NCBI RefSeq assembly: GCF_900176355.1
Contig: NZ_FWXI01000015.1
Span: forward strand, 1-64,000
From: Sporomusa malonica
GTDB lineage: Bacteria; Bacillota; Negativicutes; Sporomusales; Sporomusaceae
Direction: 5' to 3'
DNA: 64,000 nt
Within the stretch, counting starts at the first letter, position 1; every line of letters starts with the position of its first letter. Positions 26,117 to 34,700 of this stretch are shown piece by piece. Position numbers and translations under genes: made by a program. The notes beneath the pieces were generated by a model, which saw only the letters and a list, made by a program, of their open reading frames with translations, was not told where the DNA came from and did not search any database.

Positions 26117-28333
26117 TCATAATCGGCTGGCAGCGTTTTTAAGGGCTGAGCCCACCTGCCTGCATTCATCCTCGACCTTGGCCATAAGAGCCTTAGCCGC
26201 TTCCATCTTACCCCGCTGGGCCTGCTGCTCCAGATGGGAAAATAGTTCGGCAAGCCGTTTAGCGCCAATAGTCGCACTCATCGACTTTAAGCCATGAGCA
26301 GCATCGCTCACCTGTCGGGTATCCTCCTGTAGAACAGCCTGCTTTAGCTTAGCCATAAGCAAGGGTAACTCTTCTAAAAAAGCGTCAATGAATAAGCTAA
26401 TATCTGCCTGGCCACTATCAGCCAGCTCCTTAAGCTGCCCAAGCACGACCCTGTCAATCCCGTCTTCAGACTCAAGGGTTAGCCATCGTTCGATTATATG
26501 TCTCAGTTCTTTGCCTGATACGGGCTTTGCCAGATAATCGTCCATACCGGCTGCCAGGCATTTTTCCCTGTCACCAGCCAAAGAGTTGGCCGTCAGGGCG
26601 ATAATCGGGGTATGCCGTCCAGTCAGAGATTCATACTCTCTGATCGCCTGGGTGGTCGCAAATCCATCCATGAGCGGCAGACCGCAGTCCATTAATATAA
26701 GTTTGTAGTTGGCTTTTGCCGCCATCAAAACAGCTTCCTGGCCAGTGGCTGCCAAATCAGCTGTTAAACCAAGGTGCTTAAGCTGCAGTTTAAATACCTG
26801 CTGATTGACTGAGTTATCTTCCACAATCAGCACATCACCTGCCCTGTCCGGCGCTCTATCAACCGGCTCACTTGCCCAGCGGGGAAGTAGATTTGCCTCA
26901 TTGCGCGCGTCAGGTAGCATAATGTCATTAATAACGTCATTCCCCTGCGCAGTCTGTAAGGTAACGGTGAACCAGAAAGACGAGCCAATGCCTTTAGCAC
27001 TGTCCACGCCAAATTCGCCGCCCATTATTTTTATCAGGCTAGATGAAATGGACAAGCCCAAGCCTGAACCTAAATATTTCCTGGTATTGGCGCCTTCAGT
27101 CTGAGCGAATGGCTGAAACAGCTTATTTATTTCATCTTGGGTAAGACCTATACCGGTGTCTCTAACCGTTACTTTGACGTTGACTGCGGTCTCATCCAGC
27201 CTGAGGCATTCAGCCTTGATGTCAACACCTCCGGCATCAGTAAACTTTATGGCATTCCCAGCAATATTCAAAAGCACCTGCTGCAGCCTGACAGGGTCCC
27301 CACAGACTACCAGCGGTATGGCCGGATCAATGGTTATTGTCAAGCTAATACCTTTATTAGCGGCTGTGGCTTGCAGAATTGTATTCACACCGGTAAGTAC
27401 TTTCCAGAATTCAAAATTAACACTCTCTACTGTCATTTTACCTGCCTGGATTTTAGAAAAATCCAGGACATCATTCAGAACAGTTAACAGCGACCGGGCC
27501 GAATAGGCAATAGCTCTGACATAATCGCGCTGCTGGCCGTCCAGTCGCGTTGATTCTAACAGCTCCCCTAATCCGAGAATACCGGTAACTGGTGTACGGA
27601 CTTCGTGGCTCAGATAAGCTAAGAATTGGCTTTTGGCTTGACTCATGGATTCAGCAGTCTCTTTCGCCTGCTTTTCTGCCAGATACACCTTTCTAGCAGC
27701 AACGGCCGAAATATGCAAAGCATAAAATACGATAAAGATAACACTAAGCACAGCAGCGGTAACGCCAAAGACGATCAGCCGTGCGTTCTGAACGCCGCTT
27801 TGCCATTCGCGGGCATCAATATCCATGCCAAGAACGGCAATCACCCGTCCGTCGGCAGGATCACGCACAGCAGCAATCCCTGATACCCAAACGCCCCATT
27901 CATCAGCCAAGGGACCTTCAACAAACGGCTTACTGCCCAAAAATATATGCCTTAACGCTTCTGACGCGGCATTGTAAGGGGAGCCAGGCGGTGAATAATC
28001 AGTAGAGGTCTCAGGCTCAGAATCCATAAGAAACACTACTTGTCCGTTAACCATTTTCAGCAGGTAAACAAACCGGCAGTCGGGATTTAGGGACCGGGCC
28101 GCAGTGAGCTGCTGTCTCAGATATTCATAATCAGCAGTGCCTGTGTCTGCCGGCGTTGCCGTTAAACGCCCCACCCGTTCCTGATTGACAATTGCGGCTG
28201 CAGTTGCCGTTCTGAGTAAAAGCTTGCTGCGCAGCTCATCTTCAGCTACTTTTACAGCCAAGCCGGCTCCCAGCCAACCAGTTGTAAGCACTACTACGGT
28301 TATAGCAACAAGCCAGCGCTGGTACTGTCTCAA
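26117..28333 (-). CDS. Hybrid sensor histidine kinase with receiver and Hpt domains
   Basis: A BarA-like membrane kinase of 738 residues. One transmembrane segment lies near 8-28 and another near 185-206; between them is an extracytoplasmic sensor of about 150 residues (Cache-like spacing). A HisKA domain follows with the phosphorylated histidine in FLAYLSHEVRTPVTG near 242, then an HATPase domain (LNIAGNAIKFTDAGG, TVRDTGIGLTQDE, GSGLGLSISSSLI), a receiver with the aspartate in LILMDCGLPLMDG near 546, and an Hpt domain with HGLKSMSATIG near 679. All phosphorelay sites are present. Start is TTG with AGGAGG eight bases upstream. Its partner is the response regulator immediately downstream. Confidence 0.92.
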   Translation of the reverse strand: MRQYQRWLVAITVVVLTTGWLGAGLAVKVAEDELRSKLLLRTATAAAIVNQERVGRLTATPADTGTADYEYLRQQLTAARSLNPDCRFVYLLKMVNGQVVFLMDSEPETSTDYSPPGSPYNAASEALRHIFLGSKPFVEGPLADEWGVWVSGIAAVRDPADGRVIAVLGMDIDAREWQSGVQNARLIVFGVTAAVLSVIFIVFYALHISAVAARKVYLAEKQAKETAESMSQAKSQFLAYLSHEVRTPVTGILGLGELLESTRLDGQQRDYVRAIAYSARSLLTVLNDVLDFSKIQAGKMTVESVNFEFWKVLTGVNTILQATAANKGISLTITIDPAIPLVVCGDPVRLQQVLLNIAGNAIKFTDAGGVDIKAECLRLDETAVNVKVTVRDTGIGLTQDEINKLFQPFAQTEGANTRKYLGSGLGLSISSSLIKIMGGEFGVDSAKGIGSSFWFTVTLQTAQGNDVINDIMLPDARNEANLLPRWASEPVDRAPDRAGDVLIVEDNSVNQQVFKLQLKHLGLTADLAATGQEAVLMAAKANYKLILMDCGLPLMDGFATTQAIREYESLTGRHTPIIALTANSLAGDREKCLAAGMDDYLAKPVSGKELRHIIERWLTLESEDGIDRVVLGQLKELADSGQADISLFIDAFLEELPLLMAKLKQAVLQEDTRQVSDAAHGLKSMSATIGAKRLAELFSHLEQQAQRGKMEAAKALMAKVEDECRQVGSALKNAASRL

Positions 28334-28495
28334 ACCGCGCCCCTCCTAAACCATCCAAATGTGATTGTTATCAAATAGGTAGTAATCAGAAAGATTCGCC
28401 ATCGCTCGCCTGTTTCCTGTATAAAATTCCATTTTTTTGATACAGATTATAACCGGCTTGTTTTCCGGACACAATAGGGGCGGAGGGATGTCAAA

Positions 28496-28885
28496 ATGAA
28501 TGATATCGTTTGTATGAGCTGCCATAATTGCCTTCCGGCAAATTTATCCTCTTGTCCAGGCTGCGGCAGTGAAATTTTCTTAGACGGTGACAACAAAAAC
28601 GTGATCGACCGGTTGCAGCCCAATTGTCTTATCCACCGTTATGAGGGCTCCGATCTACTAGAACCAGCTGTTATCCTTAAAGAAACAAAAACCAACTGCA
28701 AAGTGGCTACTAAGCTTAAAGACTATTCGAAGCCCTTAACAGTCCCTAAAGTCAAGGTGTATACCTTTGATCCGAAAATTTTGGGCGCGATTCAGGCGCT
28801 CAGAAATGAACGCACTGCCACCATGTATCGATATGACCAGCTAATCCAAGCCCATTGGCAGAATCTGAAGCCACATGAACATTAA
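28496..28885 (+). CDS. Small zinc-ribbon hypothetical protein
   Basis: A soluble protein of 129 residues that I do not recognise as a named family. The N terminus holds cysteine pairs, CMSCHNCLPANLSSCPGCGSEIF, likely a zinc ribbon. The rest is short, basic and without repeats (KVATKLKDYSKPLTVPKVKVYTFDPKILGAI). GGAGGG lies nine bases before the ATG. It is transcribed away from the hybrid kinase gene, so the 28334-28495 gap is a divergent promoter region. It could bind nucleic acid or serve as a regulator of the neighbouring signalling genes, but nothing in the sequence decides this. Confidence 0.75.
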   Translation: MNDIVCMSCHNCLPANLSSCPGCGSEIFLDGDNKNVIDRLQPNCLIHRYEGSDLLEPAVILKETKTNCKVATKLKDYSKPLTVPKVKVYTFDPKILGAIQALRNERTATMYRYDQLIQAHWQNLKPHEH

Positions 28886-28915
28886 TTCGCAATGACAGTT
28901 AGGCTTCGGTCATTT

Positions 28916-29635
28916 TCACTGCCGCTTTTCGTAGTACTGCAGCAGTTCACTTACAGTTACCAGTTGATATCCCTGACTACGGAGATTATCAATAATTAGG
29001 GCGATTGCCTGGGGTGTAGGCAATGGATACTGGCCATCATGCATGAGAATAATACTGCCTGGCCGCACATTGTTAAGCGTTGTTTTTACAACCTGTTCTA
29101 CCGGCGGCTGCCGCCAATCGCCAGAATCAACTGACCACAGTACTGTGGTATAGCCCCTTTCACGCGCCAGCTGCACTATTCCGTCGTTATATGCCCCGTC
29201 AGGAGGTCTGAACAACGTCGGCTTCGGGGCATATGGCTGAAGTACAGTTTCGAGGCGTTCAAATTCGGCTACTACTTCAGCGTTAGTTAGCCTATTCAAG
29301 CGTTTGTGGCTGTATGCATGTGATGCGATTTCATGCCCGTCTCTAGCGGCTTGAGCCACAATTTCCGGATGAGCCTCAGCATTTGCTCCTAAAACAAAAA
29401 AAGTCGCCTTGGCCTGCTTTTCTGTTAGCACCATTAATATTTCAGAGGTCGTTTTATAATGTGGCCCATCATCAATAGTAATCGCAACTACCTTATGTGT
29501 AGTTGGTATTTTTCTTATTACTTGTTCTTTATCGTCAAATACATGAACCACTTGATAAAGCATACTGCATACTAACCCGACAGCAAGCACGGTAATATTA
29601 AAAAAGCTGCGGCGATACATCGTATTTCTGCTCAT
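28916..29635 (-). CDS. Membrane-anchored polysaccharide deacetylase (NodB domain)
   Basis: Removes acetyl groups from cell-envelope glycans, probably peptidoglycan. A membrane anchor or signal sequence near residues 10-27 (FFNITVLAVGLVCSMLYQVV) is followed by a complete carbohydrate esterase 4 domain: TIDDGPH (catalytic and metal-binding aspartates), HAYSHKR (metal-binding HxxxH), RPPDGAYN, LWSVDSGDW and IILMHDG. The ATG at 29635 has AGGGGGC seven bases upstream; the frame is open further to 29728 without a site. Length is 239 residues. It is divergent from the D,D-carboxypeptidase gene, fitting a wall-remodelling role, perhaps in spores. Confidence 0.9.
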   Translation of the reverse strand: MSRNTMYRRSFFNITVLAVGLVCSMLYQVVHVFDDKEQVIRKIPTTHKVVAITIDDGPHYKTTSEILMVLTEKQAKATFFVLGANAEAHPEIVAQAARDGHEIASHAYSHKRLNRLTNAEVVAEFERLETVLQPYAPKPTLFRPPDGAYNDGIVQLARERGYTTVLWSVDSGDWRQPPVEQVVKTTLNNVRPGSIILMHDGQYPLPTPQAIALIIDNLRSQGYQLVTVSELLQYYEKRQ

Positions 29636-29745
29636 ATTAACGCCCCCTGTGTAAAGGTTCTTGTTGATATTACGCCAGCGGGAAGCAAGATATGACAGTA
29701 AGTGGTTATGACCTGACCAGATGGGCAATATAATAATATTGCTGA

Positions 29746-29837
29746 TAAAGAAAACACGACTTGCGCCGAGCCTCTGGCGACAGCGAAAGCCGATGTTGCC
29801 TTATCCAGACGGAAGGTTAACCTTTCTAACAGGATAA
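29746..29837 (+). repeat. Structured intergenic repeat, copy A
   Basis: One of three copies of an about 92-base element (others at 43015-43105 and, inverted, 46851-46943). All share GCCTCTGGCG or a close variant, TTATCCAGACG and a closing AACAGGA. The 3' half folds as TTATCC-agacg-stem-taaca-GGATAA, and the inner stem is retained with changed bases here (GGAAGGTTAACCTTTC). This copy ends a few bases before the ribosome binding site of the D,D-carboxypeptidase gene. Confidence 0.85.
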
Positions 29838-29851
29838 AAAGGGGGGATTCT

Positions 29852-31009
29852 ATGGGGCGCCTGTTATTCCGCTTAGCCGCCTTAAGTATAATGTTCCTCT
29901 GGCTAGCTGCTAGTGTGGCTTGCGCTGCACCGCCAGCTATGTCTGCCCAAGGGGCGATTCTAATGGATGCCAAAACCGGGCAAGTACTCTATGACCGAAA
30001 TATGAATAAAAAGCTGGCACCAGCCAGCACTACCAAAATCTTGACAGCCATAATCGCCATTGAGAGCGGACGCTTGGAAGAAACAGTGCGCGTCAGCGCC
30101 CATGCTGCTGCAACAGGCGGATCATCGCTGAATCTCTATCCTGGGCAAAGCATCCTGCTTCGAGAACTGGTTACCGGCCTGCTCCTTCGTTCTGGCAACG
30201 ATGCCGCAGTCGCTATTGCTGAGCATCTGGCAGGTTCGGTGGATGCATTTGTTGAGATCATGAACAAAAAAGCCGCCAGCGTCGGCGCTATCCACACTCA
30301 TTTCAACAATCCCCACGGCCTTAATTCTCCCAGCCATTTGTCCACAGCTTTTGATTTAGCCTCGATCACCCGCTATGCCTTGACTAACCCTACGTTCGCT
30401 GAAATTGTCAGTACTAAGGAGACCAATATCGAATGGCTTGATCGCAAGGGCAACGGCCACGAGCGCAACCTTCGCAATACCAATAAACTGCTCTGGATGC
30501 TCGAAGACGCTGATGGCGTAAAAACCGGCACAACAAACCGGGCCGGTCCTTGCTTAGTATCAAGTGCAACCCGCAACAATCAGAAGCTGATCGCTGTCGT
30601 ATTAAATGACCACTCCCGCTGGTATGATTCGATGCAGCTGCTAAAATACGGTTTTGATACCTATGACTTATACGAATATGTTGAGCAAGGAGTAGTGTTT
30701 GCCTCATTGCCGGTAGAAAGTGGTATGACCGGAATAGTTGATGCTATTGTGGACAGCCCTGGCTCACTGGTGGTGAGTACTGCTGATTACCCTGACGTAA
30801 CAGTTGAGGTCGATTTGCCGGAAAAACTAAAGGCCCCGGTATACCAGGGCCAAAAAATTGGTGAGATCATATTTTACGTGAAAGATAAAGCTGTAAAAAC
30901 AGTGGATCTTGTTGCCGGTAATGCCGTTGAGGAAAGTACCATGAGCAAGCTCCTACTCAGACACTGGATGGATACCATGCGCAGATTATCCAACTGGGGA
31001 ATTCTATAA
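29852..31009 (+). CDS. D-alanyl-D-alanine carboxypeptidase (peptidase S11, DacF-like)
   Basis: A penicillin-binding protein of the low-molecular-weight type that trims the terminal D-Ala from peptidoglycan pentapeptides. A signal peptide (SIMFLWLAASVACA) is cleaved near ACA-AP. The three active-site motifs are present: STTK near residue 59, SGN near 114 and KTGTT near 226. The C-terminal domain (about 270-350) is the beta-rich PBP5_C type, followed by a short amphipathic membrane-binding helix (LLLRHWMDTMRRLSNWGIL). Length is 385 residues. A strong GGGGGG site precedes the ATG, directly after the repeat copy A. The nearby deacetylase suggests a cell-wall module. Confidence 0.93.
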   Translation: MGRLLFRLAALSIMFLWLAASVACAAPPAMSAQGAILMDAKTGQVLYDRNMNKKLAPASTTKILTAIIAIESGRLEETVRVSAHAAATGGSSLNLYPGQSILLRELVTGLLLRSGNDAAVAIAEHLAGSVDAFVEIMNKKAASVGAIHTHFNNPHGLNSPSHLSTAFDLASITRYALTNPTFAEIVSTKETNIEWLDRKGNGHERNLRNTNKLLWMLEDADGVKTGTTNRAGPCLVSSATRNNQKLIAVVLNDHSRWYDSMQLLKYGFDTYDLYEYVEQGVVFASLPVESGMTGIVDAIVDSPGSLVVSTADYPDVTVEVDLPEKLKAPVYQGQKIGEIIFYVKDKAVKTVDLVAGNAVEESTMSKLLLRHWMDTMRRLSNWGIL

Positions 31010-31015
31010 CAGAGC

Positions 31016-31142
31016 AGACCGTTGATAAGGCCCCATCTGCGTTGTTGTCCCTGCGTGGGCTCGCTCGCCGTACCTCCCACAGTACTGTCTTCGCTCGCCT
31101 CCTCGGTCCGCCTAGCATCTGGGACCTTCTGAACGGTCTTGA
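31016..31142. repeat. Long imperfect palindromic intergenic element
   Basis: Between two convergent genes lies a palindrome of about 125 bases. Its ends, AGACCGTTGATAAGGCCCC (from 31017) and the reverse complement of 31120-31140 (AGACCGTTCAGAAGGTCCC), match in most positions. The centre holds two TCGCTCGCC repeats (31061 and 31091). It resembles a MITE or ERIC/REP-type element and could also stop transcription from both sides. Confidence 0.65.
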
Positions 31143-31143
31143 A

Positions 31144-31923
31144 CTATAACGGTTTCCGGTAAAAAAACGGCAGATAATGCTGGAATCCAATATCGCGGAA
31201 GTTCAATATGGCCTCAGTGCCACCGACAAACAGTACACCGCCTGGTTTGAGGGCGGCAAAGAAACGCCGGTATAGCCCGTCCTTGGCTTCTTCAGTAAAA
31301 TAGATAACAACATTACGGCACAAAATGAGGTCAAAATTTGATTCAAACTTATCAACTAACAAATTGTGCCGTTGAAAATCGACCCGTGCTTTCATATCAT
31401 CACCAATGGTCGCAATGCCGTCTGCCTGCTTAAAGTATTTATTAAGCCTTGCAGGCGGTATATTTTTGAGCTCGTTCGTTGTATAGGCCCCCTGCTTGGC
31501 TTTGGCCAGCATCTCAACGTCAAGGTCTGTTGCCAGAATACGGTGTCTGACTTGAGGTGTAATCTCGTTTAGCATAATGGCCAGCGAATAGGGTTCAGCG
31601 CCAATCGAACAGCCAGCACTCCAGATACTAAGCTTAGAACTCTGTTTCAGCAGGTCAGGAATAACCCTTTTCTCAAGCTCGTCAAACTTTTCCGGAGTTC
31701 GAAAAAATTCAGTAACGTTAATTGTAAGGAAATCAATAAAATCTTTGTACAGCTTTTGATTGGTCTCCAGCTTGCTGAAAAAATCGAGGTATCCGTTAGC
31801 ACCATGGCGGCTCATCATATTTCCGATACGTCGCTGCATTTGCGCTGGTTTATAATCGTTAAGGTTAATACCTGATTTGGAGTGAAGCTTTTGCTTAAAT
31901 AGCTCCCAGTCTTTGTCGCTCAT
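31144..31923 (-). CDS. cheR: CheR-type protein-glutamate methyltransferase
   Basis: Transfers methyl groups from SAM to glutamates of chemoreceptors. The N-terminal helical domain is followed by the SAM-binding domain: FLTINVTEFFRTPEKFDEL, IWSAGCSIGAEPYSLAIML, ATDLDVEMLAKAKQGAY, LILCRNVVIYFTEEAK and FVGGTEAI are all typical CheR blocks. Length is 259 residues. It stands alone; no receptor or cheB gene is in this window, so it could be a dedicated chemosensory-like copy. AGGGGG precedes the ATG. It converges on the D,D-carboxypeptidase gene, separated by the palindromic element. Confidence 0.93.
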   Translation of the reverse strand: MSDKDWELFKQKLHSKSGINLNDYKPAQMQRRIGNMMSRHGANGYLDFFSKLETNQKLYKDFIDFLTINVTEFFRTPEKFDELEKRVIPDLLKQSSKLSIWSAGCSIGAEPYSLAIMLNEITPQVRHRILATDLDVEMLAKAKQGAYTTNELKNIPPARLNKYFKQADGIATIGDDMKARVDFQRHNLLVDKFESNFDLILCRNVVIYFTEEAKDGLYRRFFAALKPGGVLFVGGTEAILNFRDIGFQHYLPFFYRKPL

Positions 31924-32034
31924 GAGTAGCCCCCTGTTATTATTGTTAACCTATCGCGTATTTGCCCTTATTCTATGATTGTGAAGTTCGACAGACCGCA
32001 GCAGTTCTCCTACCTATGCACAATCTAGATAATA

Positions 32035-32060
32035 AAAAACCGGCATGTCTGCCGGTTTTT
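32035..32060 (-). terminator. Intrinsic terminator of ald
   Basis: An 11-base perfect stem (AAAAACCGGCA with TGCCGGTTTTT) and a TGTC loop, 24 bases after the ald stop on the minus strand. The run of T in the stem's second half makes it work in either direction. Confidence 0.9.
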
Positions 32061-32083
32061 ATGCTACTTATTAAGTTCCTTAT

Positions 32084-33199
32084 TTAAGCCAATACTTCTT
32101 CTACTGCAGTAAACGGAAGCTTATGGGCTTCAGCCACGCCTTTAAAGGTAACTTTACCATTATAGACGTTGAGGCCTTTAGCCAGGCCAGGATCAGCCTT
32201 GAGCGCTTCTTTCCAGCCCTTATTGGCAATTTGCACAGCATATTCGATAGTTGCATTTGTCAACGCAAGGGTTGACGTCCGGGCAACTGCGCCAGGCATA
32301 TTAGCAACAGAGTAGTGAACAACACCGTGTTTCACATAAGTGGGATCGCTATGGGTGGTTACGCGGTCAATGGTTTCCACTGAGCCACCTTGGTCGATAG
32401 CCACGTCAACAATAACTGAACCGGCTTCCATGGTCTTAACCATTTCTTCAGTAACCAGTTTGGGAGCTTTAGCACCAGGCAGCAGCACAGCACCCACAAG
32501 CAAATCAGCTTTCTTAACCCAATTGGCAATATTATAGCTATTGGACATGACAGTAGTTACCCGGCCGCCGAAGATATCATCAAGGTACGCCAACCGCTCA
32601 ACCGATTTATCAATAATCGCAACACGAGCACCCATGCCGACAGCCATTTTAGCGGCGTTAGTCCCAACAACACCGCCGCCGACAATAACGACTTGGGCCG
32701 ATTCAACACCAGGTACACCACCTAGCAGAATACCCTTGCCACCAAACGGTTTTTCAAGACAATGTGCACCGACTTGTACGGCCATGCGTCCGGCAACTTC
32801 GCTCATTGGGGTTAAGAGCGGCAGCGTGTGATGGCGTTCGATCGTTTCATAAGCAATACCAATCACCTTTTTAGCGAGCAGCGCCTCTGTCAGTTCAGGC
32901 TCAGGGGCCAGGTGCAGATAGGTGAAGAGAATCTGTCCTTCATGAAACAAAGCGTATTCTGGAGCCAGTGGCTCTTTGACCTTCATAATCATTTCCGATT
33001 TATCAAACAGCTCTTTCTTGTCAGCTATAATTTGTGCCCCAGCTTTTACATAACTTTCATCAGAAAAGCCGCTGCCGACACCGGCGCTTTGTTCAACAAG
33101 CACTGTATGTCCGGCTTTTTTTAGTGTCTCAGTACCTGCCGGAGTTAGGGCCACCCTGTTTTCATTGTTTTTAATTTCCTTAGCTACACCAATAATCAT
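32084..33199 (-). CDS. ald: Alanine dehydrogenase
   Basis: Catalyses NAD-dependent reversible deamination of L-alanine to pyruvate and ammonia. The 371-residue protein shows the family blocks: [77 protein letters not shown], the NAD-binding [22 protein letters not shown] and the C-terminal [25 protein letters not shown] lies eight bases before the ATG. A sigma-54-type promoter lies at 33268-33282. Neighbouring alr and the symporter gene make an alanine-use module, although a terminator after alr shows that ald is transcribed on its own. Confidence 0.97.
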   Translation of the reverse strand: MIIGVAKEIKNNENRVALTPAGTETLKKAGHTVLVEQSAGVGSGFSDESYVKAGAQIIADKKELFDKSEMIMKVKEPLAPEYALFHEGQILFTYLHLAPEPELTEALLAKKVIGIAYETIERHHTLPLLTPMSEVAGRMAVQVGAHCLEKPFGGKGILLGGVPGVESAQVVIVGGGVVGTNAAKMAVGMGARVAIIDKSVERLAYLDDIFGGRVTTVMSNSYNIANWVKKADLLVGAVLLPGAKAPKLVTEEMVKTMEAGSVIVDVAIDQGGSVETIDRVTTHSDPTYVKHGVVHYSVANMPGAVARTSTLALTNATIEYAVQIANKGWKEALKADPGLAKGLNVYNGKVTFKGVAEAHKLPFTAVEEVLA

Positions 33200-33267
33200 T
33201 GTTTTTGCCTCCTTTAAGATATACGCTCGACACTATTAGCGCCGTCTATTCTTACTATTATCTATTT

Positions 33268-33282
33268 GCAATTATTGTGCCA
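33268..33282 (-). promoter_or_regulatory. Sigma-54-type promoter of ald
   Basis: On the minus strand, TGGCAC and TTGCA are separated by five bases, matching the -24/-12 consensus (TGGCAYR-N4-TTGCW) at every defined position. It lies about 70 bases before the ald start. Sigma-54 promoters need an enhancer-binding activator, and the direct repeats at 33396-33458 are at a suitable distance. Confidence 0.8.
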
Positions 33283-33395
33283 AACTCTTAAAGCTACACA
33301 AATATTATTATAATCTTTTTCTTCCCCCGTCATTACTAAAACTTTCAGCTTACAATATTATTTTAGCAATCAGCGATTTTACACTAATTTGTAAC

Positions 33396-33458
33396 TTTGT
33401 AAACTTTACGTTCCAACTATCTGGTGTTTTTCGTTTCCATTTGTAAACTTATATTTCC
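33396..33458 (-). promoter_or_regulatory. Tandem repeats upstream of ald, candidate activator sites
   Basis: Two direct repeats containing GTTTACAAA, each preceded by GGAA (33440-33458 and 33396-33414 on the minus strand), lie 44 bases apart, about four helical turns, and 115-190 bases upstream of the sigma-54 promoter. This is a usual arrangement for enhancer-binding protein sites. Confidence 0.55.
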
Positions 33459-33467
33459 AAAAACAAA

Positions 33468-33489
33468 AGACTCCCTCTGGGGGAAGTCT
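33468..33489 (-). terminator. Intrinsic terminator of alr
   Basis: On the minus strand AGACTTCCC pairs with GGGAGTCT (one bulge), followed by TTTTGTTTTT. It lies just after the alr stop and separates alr from the ald promoter. Confidence 0.75.
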
Positions 33490-33496
33490 CTCTCGG

Positions 33497-34609
33497 CTAC
33501 GTATTTATATAGACTCGCGGAACACGCTTACCAATCATACACACCAGCTCGTAATTAATTGTGCCTAAAATACCAGCGACCTCGTCGGTAGTTAACTCAG
33601 GTATACCAAAAAGTGTCGCTGTGTCGCCAACCTTAACCCCAGCGATATCGCTAATATCGGCCATACACTGATCCATACAAATTCTCCCCACTACAGGAGC
33701 GCGTTGCCCATGGACTATCACGCTGGTCTTACCGGACAATAACCGCGTCCAGCCATCTGCATAACCAATTGGCAGGGTAGCAATACCCCGAGGTGTTTCA
33801 GTCCGATATGTCCTGCCATAGCTAATGGCGGTTCCAACCGGCACCTCTTTAATATGCACAATTTGCGCCTGCAGCCGCATAGCTGGAGTCAGTGTAATCC
33901 TCCGTTTTACTTCAGGTGATGGCCATAGTCCATAGAGAATAATCCCCGGGCGCACCATATCAAGGTGTGTTTCCGGCAGATCTAAGGTTGCGGCACTGTT
34001 GGCCATATGGCGTATGGGAACAGTTATCCCTCTGGCACTGATACGGTTCAGCGCCTCCTCAAAGCTGGCAAACTGTTCTTTGGCATAGGTCTTGTCCTCA
34101 TCATCGGCTGTAGCAAAATGCGAGAATACCCCTTCAATCTCCACACCTTCCATACCTGCCACAACTTCAGCAAAATCTCCAGCCTCATTAGGCAAGATAC
34201 CGATTCGTCCCATGCCTGTATCAATTTTTATATGGATTTTTACTTTTTTTCTTGTCTCTACCCCCACAGCAGCTAACGCGCGAATAGCCTCTATTGAATA
34301 GACTGTCTGGGCAACATCATACGCAGCAACCGTCCTGGCTTGGTGTAGCGGCGTATAGCCAAGCACCTGGATGGGAGTTAGAAAGCCTGCCCGCCGCAGC
34401 TCAATTGCCTCGGTCAAAATCGCGACTGCTAAGCGGTCGGCACCGGCAGACAATACTGCCCTGGCTACCGCAACCGCCCCATGCCCATACGCGTCAGCCT
34501 TAACCACAGCACAAAATTTTACATTAGGTTTAAGGCCTTTTTTTATTTCCCTAACATTGTTTTTTATGGCAGCTAGGTCAATCTCTGCCCAAACAGGACG
34601 TTCAAACAC
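33497..34609 (-). CDS. alr: Alanine racemase
   Basis: Interconverts L- and D-alanine with pyridoxal phosphate, supplying D-Ala for the cell wall. The PLP lysine is in VVKADAYGHGAV near residue 38; KIDTGMGRIGI, HFATADDEDKT, RPGIILYGLWPS, the catalytic tyrosine in ISYGRTYRT, TLPIGYADGW and GRICMDQCM are typical. The GTG at 34609 is chosen because AGGGGG lies seven bases before it; a TTG two codons earlier has no room for a site. Length is 370 residues. It follows the symporter gene in the same direction by about 90 bases and is probably cotranscribed with it. Confidence 0.96.
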   Translation of the reverse strand: MFERPVWAEIDLAAIKNNVREIKKGLKPNVKFCAVVKADAYGHGAVAVARAVLSAGADRLAVAILTEAIELRRAGFLTPIQVLGYTPLHQARTVAAYDVAQTVYSIEAIRALAAVGVETRKKVKIHIKIDTGMGRIGILPNEAGDFAEVVAGMEGVEIEGVFSHFATADDEDKTYAKEQFASFEEALNRISARGITVPIRHMANSAATLDLPETHLDMVRPGIILYGLWPSPEVKRRITLTPAMRLQAQIVHIKEVPVGTAISYGRTYRTETPRGIATLPIGYADGWTRLLSGKTSVIVHGQRAPVVGRICMDQCMADISDIAGVKVGDTATLFGIPELTTDEVAGILGTINYELVCMIGKRVPRVYINT

Positions 34610-34700
34610 AAGCAATCCCCCTGTATCCTTAAGGGTTTAACACGAGGGAAGCCCTAAAGGAACTTCCCTGCATGTTACTGCATAACAGCATCCCTATCTG

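Noticed and set aside
29746..29837. Repeat copy A as a cyclic-di-GMP or molybdenum riboswitch of the carboxypeptidase gene
   Set aside because: The consensus cores do not match, and the other two copies lie after terminators with no gene in leader position.
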